In this document: one piece after another, positions 9,268 through 16,219 of the stretch
Numbering within the stretch: the stretch's first letter is position 1
How the letters are laid out: each line of letters starts with the position of its first letter
Assembly: GCF_002950945.1 (NCBI RefSeq)
Contig: NZ_CP012673.1
Coordinates: 3,100,001-3,164,000 of the forward strand
Reading direction: 5' to 3'
Origin: Sorangium cellulosum
GTDB taxonomy: Bacteria; Myxococcota_A; Polyangia; Polyangiales; Polyangiaceae
Length of the DNA: 64,000 bases
Made by a program: the position numbers and the translations under genes
Notes under the pieces: generated by a model
Told to the model about the DNA's origin: nothing
Database searches by the model: none
What the model saw: only the letters and a program-made list of their open reading frames with translations

Positions 9268-9489
9268 ATGATCTGTCATCCGCATGCACCCGAGGAGTTG
9301 TCGTGGCTGGAGATCCAGGGCAGCGGCTTGAACCCACGTCAGGTGGACTGTCCGCGGCGAGGCGAGACGAAGGAGGTGCGGGAGTGCTGCGGCTGCACGC
9401 GCTTCGCGACGCTCGCGATCCACCCGAGCGGCAAGCATATCTATGTCGTGTGTGAGCCGTTCGCCGACCGGCCGGAAGGCGGGAAGTAG
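9268..9489 (+). CDS. small Cys-rich hypothetical protein
   Basis: A 73-aa protein begins at the ATG at 9268, directly preceded by GGAGGAGGGCACG, a strong ribosome binding site. An in-frame extension to 9067 lacks such a site. The protein has five Cys: one near the N-terminus (ICHPHAPEE), one in VDCPRRG, two in a central ECCGC cluster and one near the C-terminus (VVCEP). It also has an HPSG-K-IYVVC segment. This could be a small metal-binding or redox protein, but I do not recognise the family. It lies 187 bases upstream of the ATPase gene on the same strand and might be co-transcribed with it. Confidence 0.7.
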   Translation: MICHPHAPEELSWLEIQGSGLNPRQVDCPRRGETKEVRECCGCTRFATLAIHPSGKHIYVVCEPFADRPEGGK

Positions 9490-9675
9490 CGGCCCGGAGA
9501 GGAGCGGGGTGGGGCGCGCGCCGGGCGCGCTCGCAGGACGACGAGGGCAGGGAGCGACCGGGAACGTCCGGCGCGGGCGCGCGGGCGGACGCGGGACGGC
9601 GCGCCTTGAACGCCCGGTGTGGCCGTGCGAAAGCGAGGGCGTGGCGAGCCACCTGGCCGTCCGGAGAGCGCCTCG

Positions 9676-10953
9676 ATGACCCCTCGTCCCAAACCGACCC
9701 GCTCGGCCTGCTTCCAGCCGGATAACTACGTCGATCTGGCGTTGTTCGCGAACCGGGAAGAGCTGCTCAGCGACCTCGTGGAGCGGCTCAGGAGCGTCCT
9801 GGAGCCGGGCGGGCCTGGGCAGGCGAGGATCCTGGTCCGCGGGCATCGAGGGGTCGGGAAATCGATCCTGACCCGCAAGGCGCTCGATGAGGTCATCTCC
9901 TCGCCCGGCGCGCTCCGGGTCATCGTGGACGGCGCCCAGACCGGCCACGGCCCCGACGCCGTTCTCAAGCGCATCGCAGCCGACCTCGGGCGCGAGGCCA
10001 CGGAGAACGCGAACGATCCGGCGCTGCAGAAAGGCGCCGAGCTGCTCCAGCGATTTGCCGCGCTCACGAAGGTCAGCGTCAAGGAAGTGCGCCAGTGGTC
10101 GCGCAACCTCCAGCTCGGCGCTGCGGTGAAGTCGAAGCTCGTCGAGAGCGTGCAAGTCGAGTTTGGCGTCAGCGGCGCCGCGGGTCGGGTCCGGACCGTC
10201 GAGGAGTCGTACGAGCGCGCGGTCGACGCCGACTTCCTGAAGGACAAGGTGCAGGACTTCCTCAGCGACTGCCGCGCGGCAGGGGAGCACGTGGTCCTCT
10301 TCGTCGACAACCTCGATCAGGTCGGGTATGCCGAGATCGCCGAGGATGTGCGGCGCGTCACCGACTTGGCCAAGGTGATCCTCGGCTTCCGGGATTGTGT
10401 CGTCGTCGCGAACCTCCGGACCGAGTTCGTGTCTGCCGACCTGCGCAAGCTGTACTCGAACGAGGTCGTCGTGAAGGGCCTCGAGCCCGAGGAGCTGCTC
10501 CGGATCGCGAAGACGCGGATGGGCACGGCGAGCGCGGACAAGCGCCTCGCGCTCAAGGAGGCAGGCTTCGAAGCGCTGGCGAGGACGCTCGCTTCGTGGA
10601 CGACGAACGCGTGGGGGTATCTCTCCTGGCTCGCGGATCTCGACTACGAACGGATCGATTTCTCGCCTGACGACGGGGACCGCCTGCGCGACGCGCTGCT
10701 GAGGATCGCCGAGAACCGGTTCGCGGGGCTGCGCAGCGAGGAAATCCGCCGGGTGGCGGCGGCGTTCAAGCACGCTCCGAGCCAGTTCCTCACCGGCGCC
10801 GAGCTCGACACCCACGGCGTGACGCAGGAGCTCCGCGAGCGCGCGCTCCGTTACGGCGCGCTGGTGCCGGACTGGCTGCTCAGCCCTGATCGGTACATGC
10901 TGTCGCCCGGGCTCCACTTCCTCTGCGAGCACGCGGCCGGCCGCGTTTCCTGA
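9676..10953 (+). CDS. P-loop (AAA+/STAND-like) ATPase
   Basis: This is a 425-aa cytoplasmic protein. The Walker A motif GHRGVGKS is at residues 56-63, and a Walker B-like LFVDNLDQVG occurs near residue 210. The region between them has a short DNA-repair/ORC-like helical insertion. The C-terminal third is helical with a winged-helix appearance (AFKHAPSQFLTGAELDTHGVT). The start is the ATG at 9676, with GGAGAG upstream. The TPR gene follows after 17 bases, so the two are almost certainly co-transcribed. A P-loop ATPase split from a large TPR partner resembles a two-gene STAND-type switch (inference). No effector domain is visible in this protein. The biological trigger is unknown. Confidence 0.75.
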   Translation: MTPRPKPTRSACFQPDNYVDLALFANREELLSDLVERLRSVLEPGGPGQARILVRGHRGVGKSILTRKALDEVISSPGALRVIVDGAQTGHGPDAVLKRIAADLGREATENANDPALQKGAELLQRFAALTKVSVKEVRQWSRNLQLGAAVKSKLVESVQVEFGVSGAAGRVRTVEESYERAVDADFLKDKVQDFLSDCRAAGEHVVLFVDNLDQVGYAEIAEDVRRVTDLAKVILGFRDCVVVANLRTEFVSADLRKLYSNEVVVKGLEPEELLRIAKTRMGTASADKRLALKEAGFEALARTLASWTTNAWGYLSWLADLDYERIDFSPDDGDRLRDALLRIAENRFAGLRSEEIRRVAAAFKHAPSQFLTGAELDTHGVTQELRERALRYGALVPDWLLSPDRYMLSPGLHFLCEHAAGRVS

Positions 10954-10970
10954 GCGAGGTAGGTGGCGGC

Positions 10971-13325
10971 GTGCGCCTCTTCGCCGGCGATCACTTCCCG
11001 CGCCTCGCTGTCCAGAGCGGCGATCTCCCGCGACCCTGGGTGATGCCGCTCGGGCTGCCGCGCGGGCACCGCGACCGGCTCGCGGCGCTGCTCGCGCAGG
11101 CGCTCCGCGCGCTCGAGCCGGATCTGAAGCTGGTTCAGCTCCGCTGGGCGGAGCGGCACGCCCTGCTCGCCGGCCGGATCAACCTCCCGAGCTCGGTGCT
11201 CGTGTGGTGGCGTATCGACGCGGTGCCAGCCGTGGACCCTCAGGCGGCTGTGCTCGACGGCAGCAAGATGACGCCGGGGCTCGCGCTGTACGACTTCGAT
11301 CAGGAGGTCAGCCTCCCGGCGGAGGCGTGGCTCGGGCCGCTGAAGGTCGGCGTGCTCCACCGCATCCTCGATCGGCTGCTCGATGAGCGGCCGGTCGCCG
11401 GGTACGAGGAGATTGCCGACGCGGTCCGAGAGCTGTCGGCCAAGCTGATCAGCCCGATCGATCTCGTGGATGCCGTCGAGGCGATGGTCGAGGTCGATGC
11501 GCAGGGCGAGGAGCTCGACGCGGCGAAGGCGGAGGCGGTCGGGCGCGTCGTTGCGGGGCGGTTCGTGGGTGGGCCGGCCGAGACGGCGGTGCGCGCGGTG
11601 GTCGCGGTCGGCCGGGGCGAGCCCCTCGGGGAGGACGCGCGCGAGGCGCTGCGCAAGGCGGGGCTCGCGGATGCGGGAGGGATGCCGCCGATCCTCGACC
11701 TGCTGCGCGACGAGGAGACCCTCCGGCGGGCGGTCCTGCAGCTGGCCGCATTGCGGCGGTTCGAGGGATCGATCGCGGAGCTTTCGCCCGGCCTGTTTCC
11801 CGAGGAGCGGGCACTTGCCGTACAGGCGGGGGCGGACACCCCATCTACCCAGGTGCCGAGCCCCATGGAGAACCACCCAACGAGCCTACCCGAGCCTCAA
11901 GCGGTGGTCGTCCGACAGGCGAGAGAGCTCATCCGGAGCGGCGATCCCGAGGCAGGAACTCGAGTGCTGCTCCGATCTCTCCAGCAGCGCGAGGACAGCG
12001 CCTGGACGAGCGACGACCTGGCTGTCGCGGGCCTGCTCATGCATAACCTGGCAACGGCTCGCGAAGACCGGCGCGTGGAGAGGATGGATGCAGCGACGCT
12101 CGAACGGACCGCGGCGCTCTACGATGCTGCGAGCGAATGGCTGGAGCGCTCCGGCGCAGCTCCCAAGGCGGCCGTCATGGCGCTCGTCGGCGCGGGTGCC
12201 GCCCGCACGATGCTCCATCGGTGGAGCGACGCCGCGGCGCTGTTCGAGCGCGGGCGCAAGCTGGCGGCCGCTGCCGACGATCGGAGGGGCCTCGCCGTCT
12301 GCTTGAACGGTCTGGCCCAGGCGAAGCTCCGGATGGGGCGCGCACGGGAGGCGATCGAGGACGCGGAGGAGTCCGTGCGACTCTTCCACCGGCTCGGGAT
12401 GCGAAGCTTCGAAGGCCCCGGGCTGAAGACGATTGGAGACGCCAGGGGGCAGCTCCGTGAGCTCGATAAAGCACGCGAGGCCTATGAGCAGGCGCTCGCC
12501 GCTGCGGACGACGCCAGGGACCCGCTCGGGAAGGCGGCGACGCTCCTTTCCCGTGGGCGGCTATGGCAGCTCGAAGGCAATGTGAAGAATGCTCGCCGGG
12601 ATCTCGAAGAAGCCCTGTCGCTCTCCCGGGAGCATGGACTTCAGCCGTACGAAGCGGCGGCACACGAGGCGCTCGGAGAGCTTTCACTGCGCCGGAGCGA
12701 GCCGCTCCGGGCTCGCGAAGCCTACGAAGAGGCCGCCCCTATCTATCACGCTCTCGGAGACCGGGCCGGGGAGGCGAGCGCGATTGAGGGACTCGGCGAC
12801 GCGTGCGCGTCGATGAACGATCTTGCACGTGCGCGAGACGCTTACCAGGCGGCGCTGGAGATTGCACGTGAGCTGGGAAGTCCTCAACGGGAAGCGGCCC
12901 TGCTCTTCAAGTGCGCCGGCGTGCGCCGTCGGGGCGACGATCGCGAAGGCGCGTCGCGAGACTACCAGGAGGCTGTGCACCTGTACGAGCAAATCGGAGA
13001 TCGCGCTTCCTGGGCGCGTACGCTGATGGAGCTTGGCGATCTCAAGGCCTTGGCCCACGATTGGCCAGATGTTATCGCCTGTTTCGGGCTGGCAGCCACC
13101 GGCTATCGGGAGGCCGGTGATCGCGAAGGCTTGGGCGATTCACTCCATCACCTGGGCATGGCATTGCACCTCGCGGATCGGATGGACGAAGCGAGGCAGG
13201 TGCTCCTCGAAGCCTTCGACGTGGCGCGCGCCGCCGGCAACGCGAAGCTTGCAGCTGAAGTGAAGGAGCACCTCGAGCACCTGGACAAGGAGGCCGCGAC
13301 ACGACCAGGTGGCGCGCCGAGCTGA
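10971..13325 (+). CDS. TPR-repeat protein partnered with the ATPase
   Basis: This 784-aa protein has no membrane segment or signal peptide. Residues 1 to about 290 form an N-terminal region I do not recognise (LFAGDHFPRLAV, LVWWRIDAVP, LALYDFDQEVSLP). After a Pro-rich linker, about residues 320-775 form at least ten tetratricopeptide-like helical repeats. They carry classical features such as ALF-RGRKLA, GDRAGEASAIEGLGDA and AREAYEQALAAA. The GTG start at 10971 has GAGGTAGGTGG upstream and lies 17 bases after the ATPase stop. TPR arrays usually bind partner proteins, so this is probably the sensing or scaffold half of an ATPase/TPR pair. No catalytic motif is visible. Confidence 0.8.
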   Translation: MRLFAGDHFPRLAVQSGDLPRPWVMPLGLPRGHRDRLAALLAQALRALEPDLKLVQLRWAERHALLAGRINLPSSVLVWWRIDAVPAVDPQAAVLDGSKMTPGLALYDFDQEVSLPAEAWLGPLKVGVLHRILDRLLDERPVAGYEEIADAVRELSAKLISPIDLVDAVEAMVEVDAQGEELDAAKAEAVGRVVAGRFVGGPAETAVRAVVAVGRGEPLGEDAREALRKAGLADAGGMPPILDLLRDEETLRRAVLQLAALRRFEGSIAELSPGLFPEERALAVQAGADTPSTQVPSPMENHPTSLPEPQAVVVRQARELIRSGDPEAGTRVLLRSLQQREDSAWTSDDLAVAGLLMHNLATAREDRRVERMDAATLERTAALYDAASEWLERSGAAPKAAVMALVGAGAARTMLHRWSDAAALFERGRKLAAAADDRRGLAVCLNGLAQAKLRMGRAREAIEDAEESVRLFHRLGMRSFEGPGLKTIGDARGQLRELDKAREAYEQALAAADDARDPLGKAATLLSRGRLWQLEGNVKNARRDLEEALSLSREHGLQPYEAAAHEALGELSLRRSEPLRAREAYEEAAPIYHALGDRAGEASAIEGLGDACASMNDLARARDAYQAALEIARELGSPQREAALLFKCAGVRRRGDDREGASRDYQEAVHLYEQIGDRASWARTLMELGDLKALAHDWPDVIACFGLAATGYREAGDREGLGDSLHHLGMALHLADRMDEARQVLLEAFDVARAAGNAKLAAEVKEHLEHLDKEAATRPGGAPS

Positions 13326-13674
13326 CCGGGCAGCGCACGACGGTCTCCGGAGCTCGATGACCCGGCCATGACGCGCCGGGTGAGCTCGATCACCCGGCAA
13401 GACGCTCTGCGTGAAGACGCTCCGCGTGCGCGCCGCTTGCTGTACCGCCGCGAGGGCTCGCGAGACTGCTCTTGCCACCGTCGGGAGAGCGGGCAGGTGG
13501 CCTCGTCCGGCGACGTGGCGCTACGATCCGTAACACCCGGCGACGTCGCGTTACGATCGGTGACGTATGGCCCGAGGCGACCGCGCTTCGACGACAAATC
13601 GAGTCCCCGCGATGATCAGGGCACCGCTCCACGGGAATTTAGGACGCCAACCTCTTCCATGGGAGCACATGAAC
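13326..13674. other. intergenic region upstream of the esterase
   Basis: No gene is supported here. The region contains short GGTGA/TCACC-type inverted elements around GAGCTCGAT (13350-13400), probably a terminator or hairpins after the TPR gene. It also contains the 28-bp direct repeat listed separately. Confidence 0.5.
13507..13564. repeat. two 28-bp direct repeats, possible operators
   Basis: Two copies of a unit beginning CCGGCGACGT and containing TACGATC lie at 13507-13534 and 13537-13564. They are on a 30-bp period and differ at four positions. They end 110 bases before the esterase start, a plausible place for tandem regulator sites. Confidence 0.6.
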
Positions 13675-14643
13675 ATGAAGTCAGCGTACCTTAGCCTCGT
13701 TCTCTCGGTGTTTGTATGCAGTCTGGGCTGCTCCGACGGCGGCGACGGGGATGCGTCGGCCGGCGGCGGGGGAGGCGCGGCGGGGGGCGCGCAGAGCAGC
13801 TCGACGGGCAGCGATGCGATGAGCGGCACCGGCGGCGCGGCGACCACCGGCGGCACCGGCGGCGGCGCGACGAGCGGCACCGGCGGCGGCGGGACGGGCG
13901 GCGCACCGGCGGACAACGCCAACATGGTCTTCCTCCTCATCGGCCAGTCCAACATGGAGGGCGTGCCGCAGCCCCAGGCCGAGGACAAGGTCGAGAATCC
14001 TCGGGTCAAGGTGCTCGCCTACGACAATTGCACGAACGTCGGGCGGACGTACAACGAGTGGTACACGGCGTCTCCGCCGCTCCACAGCTGCGGCGCGGGG
14101 GTCGGTCCCGGCGACTACTTCGCCAGGACGCTGGCGGAGGCATACCCCACCGCGAACATCTGGCTCGTCCCGAACGCCATCAACGGGGTCGACATCGACT
14201 TCTTCCGGAAAGGCGTCCGATCGAGCCGGCGCGGCGAGTTCCGGATCCCGCCGGACGATCACTGGAACGGCGCCTACGAATGGGTGATCGAGCGCGCTCG
14301 CCTCGGGCAGGAGAAGGGGACCATCCGCGGCATCATCTTCCACCAGGGCGAGTCCGACAGCGGCCAGCAGGCGTGGCTCGACAAGGTGGCCGGGATGGTG
14401 TCGGACCTGCGCTCCGACCTCGAGCTGGGGGAGGTTCCGTTCATCGCGGGAGAGCTCCTCTACAGCGGCTGCTGCCGCGGTCACAACACGATCGTGAACC
14501 AGATCCCCGGCCGGATCCCCAACTCCTTCGTGGTCTCCGCGGAGGGGCTCGCGGCCATGGATCAGTATCACTTCGATCTTGCGGGCCAGCGCACGCTCGG
14601 GAGGCGCTACGGCGAGACGATGCTCGAGGCCCTCGGCGATTGA
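13675..14643 (+). CDS. secreted acetylesterase lipoprotein (SASA / CE6-like)
   Basis: A 322-aa protein has a hydrophobic signal (YLSLVLSVFVCSLGC), then a Gly/Ser/Thr-rich linker to about residue 82 and a GDSL-like esterase domain. The catalytic signatures of the sialate O-acetylesterase/CE6 superfamily are visible: GQSNMEG with S92, HQGESD at 223-228, and the C-terminal D296-x-x-H299. The family removes acetyl groups from plant xylan or sialic acids; in a soil myxobacterium, plant hemicellulose is more likely (inference). The ATG at 13675 is preferred over 13669, because GGGAG at 13661 then has 9-base spacing. The gene stands alone and converges on the membrane operon. Confidence 0.82.
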   Translation: MKSAYLSLVLSVFVCSLGCSDGGDGDASAGGGGGAAGGAQSSSTGSDAMSGTGGAATTGGTGGGATSGTGGGGTGGAPADNANMVFLLIGQSNMEGVPQPQAEDKVENPRVKVLAYDNCTNVGRTYNEWYTASPPLHSCGAGVGPGDYFARTLAEAYPTANIWLVPNAINGVDIDFFRKGVRSSRRGEFRIPPDDHWNGAYEWVIERARLGQEKGTIRGIIFHQGESDSGQQAWLDKVAGMVSDLRSDLELGEVPFIAGELLYSGCCRGHNTIVNQIPGRIPNSFVVSAEGLAAMDQYHFDLAGQRTLGRRYGETMLEALGD

Positions 14644-14657
14644 TCGTGGCCGGACGT

Positions 14658-14683
14658 GAGCGCGACGCCGCGGCGTGGCGCTC
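14658..14683. terminator. convergent hairpin terminator
   Basis: A 13-bp stem with a single mismatch (arms GAGCGCGACGCCG and CGGCGTGGCGCTC) lies in the 44-base gap between two convergent stop codons. It could terminate both transcripts. Confidence 0.6.
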
Positions 14684-14687
14684 GCGT

Positions 14688-15632
14688 CTAAGAGAGCCTC
14701 TCGAGACCTCCCGCCCTCGAGGCAGGCCCGGCGCGGCGTGGGCGCCTCAGATCGCGCAGCTTCTCCAGCTCGAAGAACCCCGCGAACGCGACGCCGAGCA
14801 GCGGGTAGGGGAACAGGATCGCCATCGTCAGGAGCACGCCGAGGTGGAAGAGCCACGCGGCGCCGCAGAAGACGACCGCGATGCGCCGGCTGAACAGGGC
14901 GAGCGGCGCGCCGAGCTCCATGGCCAGGCTCGCGAGCGCGAGCGGCGGGAACAGGGAGCGGTAGCGGACCAGCGCGCCGCCGAGCGGGGAGTGCGTGTCG
15001 CCGAGCGCGATCTTCCGCACGTTGTCGTAAGCGACGTAGTTGCGGAGGATGTCGCTCGTTGCCCAGTCGAGCCCGCTGTTGCGGAGCTTGGTGATCCCCG
15101 CGATGAAATACGAGGTCACCGTGATCGCGCAGAAGAGCCGGATCGGCCAGCCGTAGCGGCCGTCCGGCTCCGGCGGTGCGGCGCCCGCGCGGCGCGCGGC
15201 GCGCGCGTCGAGCGAGTGTGCGTCGGCCGCGGCCCCGAGGCTGAGCGCGATGACGTGCAGCACGAGGAGGTTCTCGGTGTGGAACACCATGCCCCAGGAG
15301 TTCCTGTAGGTCAGGACCCAGAGCAGGAGCGCGCTGAAGAGCGGCCCTGTGATGCGGAACCGGTAGCCGGCCACGAAGGCCGCGCCGGCCGCGATCGCCC
15401 CGCCGACGAGGCCCCGCACCGCCCAGAGAGGGAGCGGCGCGGACAGCACCGAGACCACGCCGATGGGCCTGAAGCTCCCCGGAGGCAGGTGGCCCACCCG
15501 CTGGAGGTGCACCGCGCGGACGCACAGGTAGACGAGGGCGAAGCCGCCGACGAGCAGCCGCAGGAGCGCGAGCCGCTCGGCGGGCGCCTCCGCGAAGAAG
15601 GCGCGGTCGAGCCGATCGAGGAGCCGCCTCAT
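14688..15632 (-). CDS. HTTM-domain membrane protein
   Basis: This 314-aa polytopic protein is rich in hydrophobic segments. It begins with a short amphipathic stretch, FFAEAPAERLALLRLLVGG, typical of HTTM proteins (horizontally transferred transmembrane domain, related to vitamin K-dependent gamma-carboxylase and SdpB-type proteins). Other family-like features are a conserved NSWGMVFHTENLLVLH segment, YFIAGITKL and a W-FHLGVLLTMAI segment. Its ATG overlaps the stop of the upstream gene as ATGA, indicating translational coupling. It is the last gene of a three-gene minus-strand operon. The biochemical role is unknown; homologues often sit beside a single-pass partner like the preceding gene. 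Confidence 0.75.
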   Translation of the reverse strand: MRRLLDRLDRAFFAEAPAERLALLRLLVGGFALVYLCVRAVHLQRVGHLPPGSFRPIGVVSVLSAPLPLWAVRGLVGGAIAAGAAFVAGYRFRITGPLFSALLLWVLTYRNSWGMVFHTENLLVLHVIALSLGAAADAHSLDARAARRAGAAPPEPDGRYGWPIRLFCAITVTSYFIAGITKLRNSGLDWATSDILRNYVAYDNVRKIALGDTHSPLGGALVRYRSLFPPLALASLAMELGAPLALFSRRIAVVFCGAAWLFHLGVLLTMAILFPYPLLGVAFAGFFELEKLRDLRRPRRAGPASRAGGLERLS

Positions 15633-16219
15633 CGCGCGCGCACCTTGCAGGTCGCGTGGACCTTCGAGTCGACCGGGGCCTCCTGGCCCTCGAAGAACGC
15701 GACCGCGTCGAAGGTGTCGGTGCGGAGCTCGATCGCGACGACGTCCGCGTAGCTGTCCTGCTCCGCGACGCGCGCCGCGATGCCGCGGCAGAGCGCGCGC
15801 GCCGCGCGGGCGCCCTGCCGGATGCTCTGCGCCAGCGTGGCCTTGGCCTGCAGCACCTCCTCGCTGCCCACGAGGCGCGGCGGGATCGGCCGCCGCTCGC
15901 CCCGGGCGCCCACGCCGACCGCACGCTCCACCGTGGTGCGCGCGTCGTGTCGACCCCACGAGAACATCGGGTAGGTCGACAGCGGGAAGCTGTCCACGGG
16001 AGGCCGGCGGAACAGCGGGGCCAGCATGAGGAGCACGAGCCCCGCGCTCACGCCGTACGCATAGCCCTTGCGCTCGCGCAGGCGAGCGCCCCCGCCCGGG
16101 CGCGGTCCGCCGCCCGCGGCCCCGCCGCCCGCGGCCCCGCCGCCCGCGAGGAGGCCGCCCGCGGCCCCGCCGCCCACGGGGGCGCTCCCGGCCGCCTCAC
16201 CGCCTGCGCCCGCGGTCAC
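15629..16219 (-). CDS. single-pass membrane protein, partner of the HTTM gene
   Basis: This 196-aa protein has a Gly/Ala-rich N-terminal linker, one transmembrane helix (GVSAGLVLLMLAPLF) and an exported-looking C-terminal domain. That domain begins FPLSTYPMFSWGR and ends in a beta-rich DVVAIELRTDTFDAV segment with two Cys. The GTG start at 16219 overlaps the upstream stop (GTGA), and the stop overlaps the HTTM start (ATGA), so all three genes are coupled. The YPMFS motif after the membrane helix is typical of proteins encoded next to HTTM genes. I assign no reaction. An in-frame extension upstream runs through the neighbouring gene and is unlikely to be used. Confidence 0.7.
   Translation of the reverse strand: MTAGAGGEAAGSAPVGGGAAGGLLAGGGAAGGGAAGGGPRPGGGARLRERKGYAYGVSAGLVLLMLAPLFRRPPVDSFPLSTYPMFSWGRHDARTTVERAVGVGARGERRPIPPRLVGSEEVLQAKATLAQSIRQGARAARALCRGIAARVAEQDSYADVVAIELRTDTFDAVAFFEGQEAPVDSKVHATCKVRAR

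Noticed and set aside
8957..9271. Short frames between fba and the Cys-rich protein
   Set aside because: They have Arg/Ala-rich composition, no ribosome site and no motif on either strand.
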